The translations under genes were made by a program, and so were the position numbers. Shown in pieces: positions 7,363 through 16,416 of a stretch of 64,000 nucleotides of DNA. Numbering within the stretch: position 1 is the stretch's first letter; each line of letters starts with the position of its first letter. The stretch lies in the NCBI RefSeq assembly GCF_030056575.1, contig NZ_JASHHX010000005.1:124001-188000 (forward strand), in the 5' to 3' direction. Below the pieces are notes generated by a model. That model did not search any database, had not been told where the DNA came from, and saw only the letters and a program-made list of their open reading frames with translations. The stretch is from Rhodoblastus sp. 17X3. Lineage in GTDB: Bacteria > Pseudomonadota > Alphaproteobacteria > Rhizobiales > Beijerinckiaceae.

Positions 7363-10338
7363 ATGACCGACGCTGCCCGCCCCCTCGCCCCCGGCGACCA
7401 TGTCTTCCTCGTCGATGGTTCGAATTTCATCTTTCGCGCCTATTTCCAGTCCATCCGGCAGGACCAGAAATATAATTTCCGCGCCGACCGCCTGCCGACC
7501 GGCGCCATCCGGCTGTTCTGCGCCAAATTGCTGCAATTCGTCCGTGACGGGGCGACTGGCGTGCATCCCACCCATCTCGCCATCATTTTCGACAAGAGCG
7601 AGAATTCCTTCCGCAAGGAAATCTACCCCGCCTACAAGGCCAATCGCTCGGACCCGCCGGAAGACCTCGTCCCGCAATTTCCGCTGTTCCGCGAGGCGGT
7701 GCGCGCCTTTGGCCTCGAGCCGGTGGAGCAGGATGTCTACGAGGCCGACGACCTCATCGCCACATACGCCCGACAGGCGGCGGAAGCCGGCGCCGACGTG
7801 ACGATCATTTCCGCCGACAAGGATCTGATGCAGCTGATCCGTCCCGGAATCACGATGTACGACCCCGCATCGGGCGAACGCGACGAGCGCCGCATCGGGC
7901 GCGAAGAAGTTGTCGCCTATTTCGGTGTGCCGCCGGAGAAGGTGGTGGACATTCAGGCGCTGGCCGGCGATTCCACCGATAATGTGCCCGGCGCTCCTGG
8001 CATTGGCGTCAAGACCGCCGCGCAATTGATCGGCGAATATGGCGATCTCGACACGCTTCTCGCCCGCGCCAGCGAGATCAAGCAGAACAAGCGCCGCGAG
8101 ACGCTGACCGACCCCGCCGTGGTCGAAAAGGTGCGGCTGTCGAAGAAGCTGGTGCATCTGGTCGACGATGTGAAAGTCCAGACGCCGCTATCGGATCTCG
8201 GCCTGCGCCAGCCGGAAGGCAAGACTCTGGTCGCCTTCCTGAAGGCGATGGAGTTCACCACGCTGACGCGGCGCGTCGGCGAACTTTACGATGTCGATGT
8301 CGGCGCGATCGACCCCGATCCAGCTTTCGTCGGACCGAACGGTTGGCGCGGCCGCAATGGCCAGGCCGCCCCGCCGAAGGCCGACGCCGCGCCAGACGAA
8401 CCCGCGACGCCTGCGGAAAACGCCGCCGCGCCGAGCCCGGCCGCTCTGGCCAGGGCTCGGGCCGCCGCAGCTCTGGCGACGCCGGTCGAGCGCGGCCAAT
8501 ATGTTCGCGTCGCGTCCTTGCAGGAACTGGAAAACTGGATCGCACGGGCTTTCGAGGCCGGCGCGGTCTGTTTCGACACAGAGACCGATTCGCTCGATCC
8601 CATGCAGGCCAATCTGGTCGGCCTGTCGCTGGCCTTGGCGCCCAACCAGGCCTGCTATATTCCCTTCGGGCACAAGTCGCCCGGCGTGGAAGATCTGTTC
8701 GGCGGCGGCGAGCTCGCGCCGGGGCAGCTTCCCCTGCGAGAGGCCCTCGACTTGTTGCGGCCGCTTCTGACGGCGCCCTCGGTGATGAAGATCGCCCAGA
8801 ACGTCAAATATGACTGGCTGGTTCTGGCCCAGCACGGCATAGAAGTCGCGCCGGTCGAGGACACCATGCTCGCGTCCTACACGCTGGACGCCGGGCTGAA
8901 CGGCCATGGCATGGACGAGCTGTCGCTCAAATTTCTCGGGCACCGGCCGATTCAATTCAGCGAGGTCGCCGGTCAGGGCAAGAGCTTCATTGGCTTCGCC
9001 CGCGTGGCGCTCGACAAGGCCACTGAATATTCGGCGGAGGATTCCGACGTCACCCTGCGCCTGTGGAACGTTCTGCAGCCGCGTCTCGTCGCCGAAGGCA
9101 TGACGACTGTTTACGAGACGCTCGAGCGGCCGCTGGCCGTCGTGCTGGCGCGGATGGAGCGGCGCGGCATTTGCGTCGACCGCGCCATTCTCTCGCGGCT
9201 CTCCGGCGAATTCGCGCAGGATATGGCGCGGCTGGAGGCGGAAGTTCAAGAGCTGGCGGGCGAAAACTTCAATCTCGGATCGCCGAAGCAGTTGGGCGAT
9301 ATCTTGTTCGGCAAGTTCGGCCTGCCCGGAGGCAAGAAGACCGCGACCGGCGCGTGGTCGACCTCGGCCAGCGTGCTGGACGATCTGGCAGAGCAGGGCA
9401 ATGACCTCGCCGCACGGGTGCTGGACTGGCGGCAGGTGCAGAAGCTGCGCTCGACCTATGCCGAGGCCCTGCCGCGCTTCGTCAATCCCAATACGGGCCG
9501 GGTCCATACCTCCTATGCGCTGGCGGCGACCTCGACGGGGCGGCTATCGTCGTCGGAGCCGAATCTGCAGAACATCCCGGTGCGCAACGAGGCGGGGCGA
9601 AAAATCCGCCGCGCTTTCGTCGCCAGCCCGGGCCACAAGCTGATCTCGGCGGATTACTCGCAGATCGAGCTGCGCCTGCTGGCCCATATCGCCGATATTC
9701 CGCAGCTGAAACAGGCCTTCGCTGAGGGCAAGGACATTCACGCCATGACGGCGTCGGAGATTTTCGGCGTACCGGTCGAGGGCATGCCGGGCGAAATCCG
9801 CCGCCGCGCCAAGGCGATCAATTTCGGCATCGTCTATGGCATTTCCGCTTTCGGCCTCGCCAACCAGCTCGGCATCTCGCGCGAGGAGGCGGGCGCCTTC
9901 ATCCGCCTTTATTTCGAGCGTTTCCCGGGCATCCGCGCCTATATGGACGCGACGAAGAAGCTTTGCCGCGAGCAAGGCTATGTGACCACCCTGTTCGAGC
10001 GCAAATGCCATTATCCGCGCATTGCGTCGAGCAACGCCTCCGAGCGCGCCTTCAACGAGCGCGCGGCGATCAATGCGCCGATTCAGGGCGCCGCGGCCGA
10101 CATCATCCGCCGCGCCATGATCCGCATGGACGCCGCGCTGGATCAGGCCGGGTTGCGCGCGCAAATGCTGTTGCAGGTGCATGACGAACTGGTGTTCGAG
10201 GCGCCCGACGCCGAGGTCGCGGCCACGATCGAACTCGTGCGGAGGGTCATGGAGCAGGCCGCCCTGCCCGCCGTCGCCCTCTCCGTGCCGCTGCTGGTCG
10301 AGGCCCGCGCGGCGGACAACTGGGACGAGGCGCATTAG
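7363..10338 (+). CDS. polA: DNA polymerase I
   Basis: The 991-residue protein carries all three polA activities. The 5'-3' exonuclease/FEN domain spans about residues 1-300 (DGSNFIFRAYF, the YEADDLIA metal site, the GDSTDNVPGAPGIGVKTA H3TH). An Ala/Pro-rich linker at about 325-385 accounts for much of the extra length over the E. coli enzyme. The 3'-5' proofreading domain (about 390-580) has intact acidic residues (FDTETDSLD, NVKYDWL, YSAEDSDVT), and the polymerase domain has motifs A (SADYSQIELRLLA), B (RRRAKAINFGIVYGISAFG) and C (QVHDELVFE). It fills gaps and removes RNA primers. The gene stands alone, with a good terminator after it. Confidence 0.98.
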   Translation: MTDAARPLAPGDHVFLVDGSNFIFRAYFQSIRQDQKYNFRADRLPTGAIRLFCAKLLQFVRDGATGVHPTHLAIIFDKSENSFRKEIYPAYKANRSDPPEDLVPQFPLFREAVRAFGLEPVEQDVYEADDLIATYARQAAEAGADVTIISADKDLMQLIRPGITMYDPASGERDERRIGREEVVAYFGVPPEKVVDIQALAGDSTDNVPGAPGIGVKTAAQLIGEYGDLDTLLARASEIKQNKRRETLTDPAVVEKVRLSKKLVHLVDDVKVQTPLSDLGLRQPEGKTLVAFLKAMEFTTLTRRVGELYDVDVGAIDPDPAFVGPNGWRGRNGQAAPPKADAAPDEPATPAENAAAPSPAALARARAAAALATPVERGQYVRVASLQELENWIARAFEAGAVCFDTETDSLDPMQANLVGLSLALAPNQACYIPFGHKSPGVEDLFGGGELAPGQLPLREALDLLRPLLTAPSVMKIAQNVKYDWLVLAQHGIEVAPVEDTMLASYTLDAGLNGHGMDELSLKFLGHRPIQFSEVAGQGKSFIGFARVALDKATEYSAEDSDVTLRLWNVLQPRLVAEGMTTVYETLERPLAVVLARMERRGICVDRAILSRLSGEFAQDMARLEAEVQELAGENFNLGSPKQLGDILFGKFGLPGGKKTATGAWSTSASVLDDLAEQGNDLAARVLDWRQVQKLRSTYAEALPRFVNPNTGRVHTSYALAATSTGRLSSSEPNLQNIPVRNEAGRKIRRAFVASPGHKLISADYSQIELRLLAHIADIPQLKQAFAEGKDIHAMTASEIFGVPVEGMPGEIRRRAKAINFGIVYGISAFGLANQLGISREEAGAFIRLYFERFPGIRAYMDATKKLCREQGYVTTLFERKCHYPRIASSNASERAFNERAAINAPIQGAAADIIRRAMIRMDAALDQAGLRAQMLLQVHDELVFEAPDAEVAATIELVRRVMEQAALPAVALSVPLLVEARAADNWDEAH

Positions 10339-10350
10339 ACGAGACAATAA

Positions 10351-10374
10351 AAAACCCCGCCGAAGCGGGGTTTT
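10351..10374. terminator. Bidirectional intrinsic terminator between polA and the Bax-inhibitor-like gene
   Basis: AAAACCCCGC (10351-10360) and GCGGGGTTTT (10365-10374) form a perfect 10-bp stem with a CGAA loop. The T-run serves polA on the plus strand, and the complementary A-run gives a T-run for the convergent minus-strand gene. It starts 13 bases after the polA stop. Confidence 0.9.
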
Positions 10375-10391
10375 CTTTCGAGCGTCGCCGC

Positions 10392-11168
10392 TCAGCTCCT
10401 GCGGTCGCCGGTCAGCTGAACCAGCGCCATGAAGATGTTGATGAAGTCGAGATAGAGCATCAGAGCGCCATTGATCGACTTCTTGGTCGCGTCCTCGTAG
10501 CCGTCTGACTCGAGATACATCTGCTTGATCGACTGCGTGTCATAGGCGGTCAGGCCGGCGAAGATCAGCACGGACAGGATCGACAGGCCGAACTGGAAGG
10601 CCGAGCTCTGCACGAACAGGTTCACCAGGCTCGCGATGATCAGGCCGAACAGGCCCATCATCAGGAACGATCCCATGGCCGACAGGCTGCGCTTGGTCGT
10701 ATAGCCATAGAGGCTCAACGCGCCGAACGACGCCGCCGTGATGAAGAAGGCCCGCGTCACGGACGCGCCGGTATAGATCAGCAGGATCGACGACAGCGAC
10801 ACGCCCATCACCGCCGCATAGGCGTAGAACAGGCTGCGCGCCGACGAGGCCGACATGCTGTTGATCTTGAAGGAGAAGAACAGGACGAAGGCCAGCGGGG
10901 CGAACATGATCACCCAGCGCAGCGGGCTGGTGTAGATCGCCGCGCCGAAGCTCGTCAGATAGGTGTGCGAGCCGAGCTGAAACTGCGTCGGCACGCCGGA
11001 AACCGCCAGCATGTTGACGCCGAGCGCAAACAGGCCGGTCAGCGCCAGGCCGATCGACATGTGGTTGTAGACGCCGAGCATGAAAGCCCGCAGACCTTGA
11101 TCTACATCGGCGCCCGTCCGGGCGTAGCCCCGGCTCCAGGGAGCGGCGTTGCGGTCAAAGTTGGACAT
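10392..11168 (-). CDS. Bax inhibitor-1/YccA family membrane protein
   Basis: The 258-residue protein has about seven transmembrane segments and the family pattern: an N-terminal soluble stretch, then VDQGLRAFMLGVYNHMSIGLALTG as successive conserved blocks, a central ITAASFGALSLYGYTTKRSL, and the C-terminal GLTAYDTQSIKQMY...LYLDFINIF signature with its buried aspartates. The frame continues upstream, but GAGGAA lies just before the ATG at 11168, which fixes the start. Family members are pH-sensitive inner-membrane channels or leak pathways (BsYetJ is the model), and several interact with FtsH. The gene is monocistronic, convergent with polA. A role in membrane stress is family knowledge, not visible here. 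Confidence 0.93.
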   Translation of the reverse strand: MSNFDRNAAPWSRGYARTGADVDQGLRAFMLGVYNHMSIGLALTGLFALGVNMLAVSGVPTQFQLGSHTYLTSFGAAIYTSPLRWVIMFAPLAFVLFFSFKINSMSASSARSLFYAYAAVMGVSLSSILLIYTGASVTRAFFITAASFGALSLYGYTTKRSLSAMGSFLMMGLFGLIIASLVNLFVQSSAFQFGLSILSVLIFAGLTAYDTQSIKQMYLESDGYEDATKKSINGALMLYLDFINIFMALVQLTGDRRS

Positions 11169-11304
11169 TGGTTCCTCGCGAAATGCCGCCCGTTTACCGC
11201 TACGGACGATCCGCAGGCGGCGCGGCCCTCGGAATATGAAGCCGGCAGGGGCAAAAGACAAGCCGCGCCGCTTAAACTTGCCTAAGCGCAACATTACATT
11301 TTCG

Positions 11305-13890
11305 TTAGTCTTCGCGCAGCCAGCGGCCCGGCTTTTCGCCCAACACGCGCCAGGTTCCGGCAAGGCCGAGCACGACCGCGAAGACGACGGCCCCGAGCGC
11401 GACGCCCGCCGCCTGGGCCGGGAAGAAGTGATAGCTCGTATCGAGAACCTGCCGCGCCACCAGCGCCGCCGCCGCCGTGCCCGCCAGCAGGCCGAACGCC
11501 GCCGTGGCCGCGCCGAGCAAGGCGAACTCCAGCGCCAGCGCGCCGAGCAGCCGGCCCCGCGTCGCGCCGAGCACCTTCAGCACCACCGCCTCATAGATCC
11601 GCGCCCTCTGCCCCGCTGCGAGCGCCCCGGACAGGACCAGCGCCGAGACCACGAAGGCGAGCGAGGCGGCGGACTGGATCGCGACCGACAATTTGCCCAG
11701 CAGGCCATCGACCGTCTCCAGCGTCTCACGGATCGACACGCTTGCGACCGCAGGGAAGTTTTTGGCGGCCCCGGCCAGCAGCGCGGCTTCGCGGGTCGAG
11801 CCCGGGCGCTCGGGCAAGTTGAGCGTCATCAGGCTTGTGAAGGGCGCGCCGGCGAAAGCGTTGGGAGAAAAGACCAGCACGAAATTGATGTTGAAGCTGC
11901 GCCAGTTGACCTTGCGCAGATTGGCGATGCGCGCGGTGAGCGTTCGGCCCAGCACATTGACCGTGACGCTGTCGCCGAGGCGCAGGTTGAGGCCCTGCGC
12001 GACGCCGGACTCCATCGAGACCAGCGGCGGGCCGGCGTAATCTTGAGGCCACCATTCGCCATCGACGAGGCGCGAGCCTTCCGGAACCTTCGCAGAAAAG
12101 GTGATGCCGCGATCGCCCTCCAGCGCCCAGCGCGCCTTGTCGCCCGCCTTTACTTCCTCTGCCGGAACGCCGTTCACCTTCACGATGCGCCCGCGCAGCA
12201 TAGGCGCGACGGCTATTGTTCCGTCCGGCGCTTCCTTGCGCAGAAAGTCATGGAAGGACGCGGCCTGCGCGGCCTGAATGTCGAAGAAGAAAAAGCTTGG
12301 CGACTCCTTTGGCAGCGACTCGCCGATATCCGCGCGCAGATTGCGCTCGACGCCCGTCAGCGCGGTGAGCAGCGTCACGCCGAGGCCGAGCGAAATCAGG
12401 AAAGACGGCGTGAGCGCGCCCGGCTTGTGCAGATTGGCCACCGCGAGCCGCAGGGGCAGGCTGCGGGCGTGCGGCGCCCGGCGCGCGAAAAACATGATCG
12501 CGCGGGCCACGCCATAGAGCAGGGCGAAGCTGACGAGCACCGCCGCGCCAAATTGCGCGGTGAGCATCCGGTCGCTGCTGATCAGCAGCGCGAAGCCGAA
12601 CAAGGCCGCCGCCGCCAGCGCGGCGACCACGCCGCCGCGCAGCCGAAGCGGGCCGAAATCGCCCAGAGCCGTCTCGCGCAAGAGCGTCGTCACCGGCAAG
12701 GCGCGGGCGCGGTCGAGCGGCGCGGCGGCGAAAGCCAGAGCGGTCAGCAGGCCGAACGCCATGCCCGAAAGCCCGTCGCGCCAGTCGAGACTCGGCGCGA
12801 GCGGAAACGGCAGGGACGGCCCGAGCACGAGGGCGAGCAGCTTGGGCAGGGCGAGGCCGAGCGCCGCGCCGACGACGGCGCTCGCCGCCGCGACCAGCAT
12901 GGCCTGGATCAGGACGAAACGCGCGGCCTCGCCGCCGGTCGCGCCCAAGGCCTTCAGAATCGCCAGCGTCTTGCGCTTGCGGTCGATGAGGCCGCGAATG
13001 GAATTGCCGACGCCGACGCCCCCGCAGACCAGCGCGGTCAGGCCGATCAGCGACAGGAATTGCGCGAATCGCTCGACATTGCGGGAGAGTTGCGGCGAAG
13101 GCTCGGCGCGGCTGCGGATTTCAAAACCGGACTCGGAAAAAGCCTCGGTGAAGGCCTTTTGCGCGGCTGCGAGGTCGGCGTCGCGCGACGCCTCCGGCGG
13201 CAGCAAAAGTCGCAATGACAGCCGGGCCAGCGAGCCGGGGACAATCAGGCCCGTCGCGGCCAGCGCCTGATCGCTGACGATCACATGCGGCCCGAAGCCA
13301 ATCGCGCCGATGGAATCCGGCTCGCCCGCCAGCCAGCCGATCAGCGCAAACTGCACGGCGCCGATCTCGAGCCGGTCGCCGACCTTCACATTGAGCCGGG
13401 CGGCGAGCGCCGGATCGGCAAACAAGCCATAGGCGCCGTCTTTCAGGGCCAGGGCGTCATAAAATGGCCGGCCCGCGCCGAGCGGCGGATCGGTCCGCAC
13501 GGCGCCGGCCAGGGGATAGGACGAATCAACCGCCTTCAATTCTACCAGCGTGGAGGCCGGCGCGTCGGCGCGTCGGGCCATGGCGCGCAAGGCGAGGACT
13601 TCTCCAACCCGCCCGCGTGTGGCCAGGAAGGCTTTTTCCTTTTCGGCGGGGACGCCGAGCGCGCGTCCGAAGGCGAGATCGCCGCCAAGCAGAACGGCGC
13701 CCTGCTGCGCCAGACCCTCGCGGAAGGCGCGCGAGGTGGCGTCCACGCCGACAATGGCCATGACGCCCAGCACGAGGCAGGCGATGAACACGCCGTAAAA
13801 ACGCAAGCCGCCGCGCAGATCGCGCAAAGCGAAGCGCGCGAGCGCCCGATTTGCCGCCCCGCGATGGCCCAAAGAGTCAGACTCCGACAT
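11305..13890 (-). CDS. ABC transporter permease, YbbP-like (FtsX/MacB-type)
   Basis: The 861-residue protein starts at the ATG at 13890 with AGGA upstream. It has an N-terminal membrane helix (GLRFYGVFIACLVLGVMAIVG), a large periplasmic domain, and two FtsX-type permease domains at about 270-420 and 730-850 with core helices. The arrangement duplicates the FtsX fold and matches E. coli YbbP in length and order. The first codons overlap the end of the ATPase gene by 14 bases, so the two are translated together. With that ATPase and the divergent tesA it reproduces the E. coli tesA-ybbA-ybbP neighbourhood. These mechanotransmission-type ABC systems are thought to act on envelope lipids or lipoproteins, but the substrate is not established. 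Confidence 0.88.
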   Translation of the reverse strand: MSESDSLGHRGAANRALARFALRDLRGGLRFYGVFIACLVLGVMAIVGVDATSRAFREGLAQQGAVLLGGDLAFGRALGVPAEKEKAFLATRGRVGEVLALRAMARRADAPASTLVELKAVDSSYPLAGAVRTDPPLGAGRPFYDALALKDGAYGLFADPALAARLNVKVGDRLEIGAVQFALIGWLAGEPDSIGAIGFGPHVIVSDQALAATGLIVPGSLARLSLRLLLPPEASRDADLAAAQKAFTEAFSESGFEIRSRAEPSPQLSRNVERFAQFLSLIGLTALVCGGVGVGNSIRGLIDRKRKTLAILKALGATGGEAARFVLIQAMLVAAASAVVGAALGLALPKLLALVLGPSLPFPLAPSLDWRDGLSGMAFGLLTALAFAAAPLDRARALPVTTLLRETALGDFGPLRLRGGVVAALAAAALFGFALLISSDRMLTAQFGAAVLVSFALLYGVARAIMFFARRAPHARSLPLRLAVANLHKPGALTPSFLISLGLGVTLLTALTGVERNLRADIGESLPKESPSFFFFDIQAAQAASFHDFLRKEAPDGTIAVAPMLRGRIVKVNGVPAEEVKAGDKARWALEGDRGITFSAKVPEGSRLVDGEWWPQDYAGPPLVSMESGVAQGLNLRLGDSVTVNVLGRTLTARIANLRKVNWRSFNINFVLVFSPNAFAGAPFTSLMTLNLPERPGSTREAALLAGAAKNFPAVASVSIRETLETVDGLLGKLSVAIQSAASLAFVVSALVLSGALAAGQRARIYEAVVLKVLGATRGRLLGALALEFALLGAATAAFGLLAGTAAAALVARQVLDTSYHFFPAQAAGVALGAVVFAVVLGLAGTWRVLGEKPGRWLRED

Positions 13891-14587
13891 TTTCGCGATC
13901 CTGAATCGCGGCGGAATCGCTTTCGATCCGACCACTGCGCAGGCGCACGATGCGTCGGCAGCGGCGCGCCAGCGCCTCGTCATGGGTGACGAGGACGAGC
14001 GTGGCGCCGCGGGCGCGATTGAGGGCGAAGATCAGCTCCATGATTTCCGCGCCGACGCCCTGGTCGAGATTGCCGGTCGGCTCGTCAGCCACAAGGATGG
14101 AGGGATTCGCGACCAGCGCCCGCGCCAGCGCCACGCGCTGCTGCTCGCCGCCGGACATTTGCGCAGGATAGTGCTTTTCGCGGGGGCCGAGCCCGACCTG
14201 CGCCAGAATCTTTTGCGCGCGGTCAAAGGCGTTGGCCTCTCCGGCCAGCTCCAGCGGAATGGCGACGTTTTCGAGCGCCGTCAGGGTCTGTATGAGGTGA
14301 AAGGCCTGAAACACCACGCCGATATGGGCGCCGCGAAAGCGCGCCAGCTCGTCCTCGCTCATCCGGTCGATCCGGCGCCCCGCGACGCGGACCGAGCCGG
14401 AATCGGGCGCCTCGAGCCCGGCCATGGCCATCAGCAGGGTCGATTTTCCCGAACCCGACGGCCCCAGCAGCGCGAGGGTCTCGCCTTTTGCGACATCAAG
14501 ACAAATATCCTTCAGAATATGCGCCCGGGCTTCGCCGCTTCCCAATGTGAGATTGACATTTTCGAGGCTTATGGCGGGATCGGACAT
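13877..14587 (-). CDS. ABC transporter ATP-binding protein, YbbA/LolD-like
   Basis: The 236-residue ATPase is a compact MacB/LolD-type nucleotide-binding domain. It has a Walker A GPSGSGKST at 42-50, a Q-loop FQAFHLI, the signature MSGGEQQR near 144-151, Walker B ILVADEPTGNLD near 164-175, and the switch histidine in LVTHDE. The ATG at 14587 is preceded by AAGG. It overlaps the downstream permease by 14 bases, showing that they form one complex. It is divergent from tesA, with only 24 bases between the two start codons. It could be confused with LolD, but the 861-residue partner is YbbP-like rather than LolC/E-like. Confidence 0.92.
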   Translation of the reverse strand: MSDPAISLENVNLTLGSGEARAHILKDICLDVAKGETLALLGPSGSGKSTLLMAMAGLEAPDSGSVRVAGRRIDRMSEDELARFRGAHIGVVFQAFHLIQTLTALENVAIPLELAGEANAFDRAQKILAQVGLGPREKHYPAQMSGGEQQRVALARALVANPSILVADEPTGNLDQGVGAEIMELIFALNRARGATLVLVTHDEALARRCRRIVRLRSGRIESDSAAIQDRENVGV

Positions 14588-14611
14588 GAAGAGACCTTCG
14601 GAAAGGCCGCG

Positions 14612-15325
14612 ATGACGAATGCTTCTCACGGACCGGCGCGAGCGAACGCCTGCGCCCCATATGGGCGCGCCCGCCGCTTTCGCCAAATATTTTGCCTCCG
14701 CGAATTTTTTTTTGCGGCCCTCGCCCTGATGTTCGCCGGCGCCGGACCTCTCAACGCGCGCACGCTGCGGATCGTCGCGCTCGGCGACAGCCTGACGGCG
14801 GGCTATGGCCTTTCCGCCAATCTGGCCTTTCCCGCCGTGCTGGAAAAAGCCTTGAAGGAGAAGGGCTTCGACGTCGAAATGGTCAACGCCGGAGTGTCGG
14901 GCGACATTTCGGCGGGCCTGCTGGCTCGGATGGACTGGGCGCTCGGCGATGGCGCGCTGGATGGCGCCATTGTCGAAATCGGCGCCAATGACATGCTGCG
15001 CGGCCTCAACCCGGACCAGACCCGCGCCAATATCGACGCCATTCTGACGAAACTGCGCGAGCGCAAAATACCCTTCCTCATCGCGGGGATGCGCGCGGCG
15101 CCCAATCTCGGCGGGCCCTATGCCGAGCAATTCGAGCCGCTTTTCGCAGCGCTCGCGCAAAAATACCAGGCCCCGCTCTATCCGTTCTTTCTGGAGGGCG
15201 TGGCGGGCCATCCCGACAGGCAATTGCCGGACGGATTGCACCCGAATCGCGCCGGCGTCGAAACCATCGTCGCGGGCGTTCTGCCGGCTGTGACCGCCTG
15301 GCTCGACAGCCTGCCCAAGAATTGA
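14612..15325 (+). CDS. tesA: SGNH/GDSL arylesterase/lysophospholipase, TesA-like
   Basis: The 237-residue protein has the SGNH hydrolase blocks: GDSLTAGYG with the nucleophile near S60, the GVSGD block with the oxyanion glycine, GANDMLRG with the block-III asparagine, and DGLHPN with the catalytic Asp and His near residue 215. A hydrophobic export signal (FFFAALALMFAGAGPLNA) indicates a periplasmic enzyme acting on acyl esters or thioesters. The start chosen has GGAAAGG upstream and gives a long polar leader of about 30 residues. A start at 14730 is the in-frame alternative but would trim the signal. A run of nine T's at 14705-14713 lies inside the signal-coding region. It is divergent from the YbbA/YbbP pair, as in E. 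coli. Confidence 0.88.
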   Translation: MTNASHGPARANACAPYGRARRFRQIFCLREFFFAALALMFAGAGPLNARTLRIVALGDSLTAGYGLSANLAFPAVLEKALKEKGFDVEMVNAGVSGDISAGLLARMDWALGDGALDGAIVEIGANDMLRGLNPDQTRANIDAILTKLRERKIPFLIAGMRAAPNLGGPYAEQFEPLFAALAQKYQAPLYPFFLEGVAGHPDRQLPDGLHPNRAGVETIVAGVLPAVTAWLDSLPKN

Positions 15326-15336
15326 CTGGAAAAACC

Positions 15337-15882
15337 GTGCCTCGCCTGTTCACAGCCTTCGAAATCCCGCCCGAGATCGCGGCTCAGCTGGCGTTCTTTC
15401 GCGGCGGCCTGTTCGGCGCGCGCTGGATCGAGCCGGCGGATTACCACATCACCTTGCGTTTTTTCGGCGATGTCGACACGCGGACAGCGCAAGCGCTCGA
15501 CGTCGATCTGATCGAAACCGAGGCGGTCGGCGGCGCCGCGCCGCTGCATATCGCGCTCGATGAAATCGGCGTGTTTGGCGGTCGCCAGCCGCGCGCGCTC
15601 TATGCCCGCGTGAAGGCGGACCCTCTGCTGTCGCGCCTGCAGGCGGCCCATGAGGCCATCGCCCGGCGCAATGGCCTGGCGCCGGAAACCCGAAAATTCG
15701 CACCCCATGTCACGCTGGCGCGCCTGCGCGGCGTGGAGCCGCAAGCGGTCGGCGCCTGGCTGGCGGAGCGGGCCTTTCCGCTGGCGCTGTCCTTCGAGGC
15801 CGGGCGTTTCGCGCTGTATTCGTCGCGGGATTCGGTCGGCGGCGGGCCTTACCGGGTCGAAGCCGACTATCCCTTCGCCTGA
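15337..15882 (+). CDS. thpR: RNA 2',3'-cyclic phosphodiesterase (2H family)
   Basis: The 181-residue protein has the two HxTx signatures of the 2H phosphoesterase superfamily, YHITLRF near residue 35 and PHVTLAR near 125, at the spacing typical of ThpR/LigT. It hydrolyses 2',3'-cyclic phosphate ends of RNA to 2'-phosphates. A GTG at 15337 gives the family-typical start PRLFTAFEIP and has a GGA-type site just upstream. A TTG at 15322, overlapping the tesA stop, is the alternative start. It follows tesA closely and is probably co-transcribed. Its TGA directly abuts the stop of the convergent hpt gene, making the palindrome TGATCA. Confidence 0.9.
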   Translation: MPRLFTAFEIPPEIAAQLAFFRGGLFGARWIEPADYHITLRFFGDVDTRTAQALDVDLIETEAVGGAAPLHIALDEIGVFGGRQPRALYARVKADPLLSRLQAAHEAIARRNGLAPETRKFAPHVTLARLRGVEPQAVGAWLAERAFPLALSFEAGRFALYSSRDSVGGGPYRVEADYPFA

Positions 15883-16416
15883 TCACAACCCATCGATCGC
15901 GCCGATGAAGGGCAGGTGCCGGTAATTCCCGGCGTAATCCATGCCGTAGCCGACGACGAAGCGGTCCGGGCAGGCAAAACCGACGAAATCGGCGTTGACC
16001 TCGATCTGCTTCTTGTGCGGCTTTTCCAGCAGCGCGGCGATCATCACCCGCCGGGCGCCGCGGTCGAGCAGCAATTGTTTCGCGAAAGCCAAAGTACGGC
16101 CGGATTCGAGAATATCGTCGATCAGCAGCGCGTCTCGACCCGCCACTTCGGCCTGAAGGTCGCGCAAAAGCTCGGTGCGGCCGGAGGACTCCGTGCCCGC
16201 GCCATAACTGGCGATCTGGATGAAATCGACCTCCGGCGCCAGACCGTGGCGATGCATCGCCCGCAGGAGATCGGCGGCGAAGACGAAGGCGCCGGTCATG
16301 ATGGGGATCGCGATCAGGTCGCCCGGCGCCGAAGCCGCGATCGCCGCAGCCAGTTCCTCGACACGGGCGGCCAAAGCCGCCTCGTCGATGAGAACCTGTG
16401 CTTCCCGGATGTTCAA
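15883..16416 (-). CDS. hpt: Hypoxanthine phosphoribosyltransferase
   Basis: The 177-residue protein carries the type-I phosphoribosyltransferase PRPP loop DALLIDDILESGRT near residue 95-108, plus the family blocks IPIMTGAFVFAADLLRAM and VDFIQIASYG. It salvages hypoxanthine and guanine to IMP and GMP. The best start is TTG at 16416, giving LNIREAQVLID. That TTG overlaps the TGA of the upstream gene as TTGA, an arrangement typical of translational coupling. No nearer ATG fits the family length. The upstream partner is a one-helix membrane protein of unknown role, and the pair is divergent from ftsE. The gene ends back to back with thpR. Confidence 0.9.
   Translation of the reverse strand: MNIREAQVLIDEAALAARVEELAAAIAASAPGDLIAIPIMTGAFVFAADLLRAMHRHGLAPEVDFIQIASYGAGTESSGRTELLRDLQAEVAGRDALLIDDILESGRTLAFAKQLLLDRGARRVMIAALLEKPHKKQIEVNADFVGFACPDRFVVGYGMDYAGNYRHLPFIGAIDGL

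Noticed and set aside
11149-13218. A 689-codon open frame antisense to the YbbP-like permease
   Set aside because: It is highly Arg/Gln/Glu-rich without domains and overlaps a well-supported gene on the other strand.
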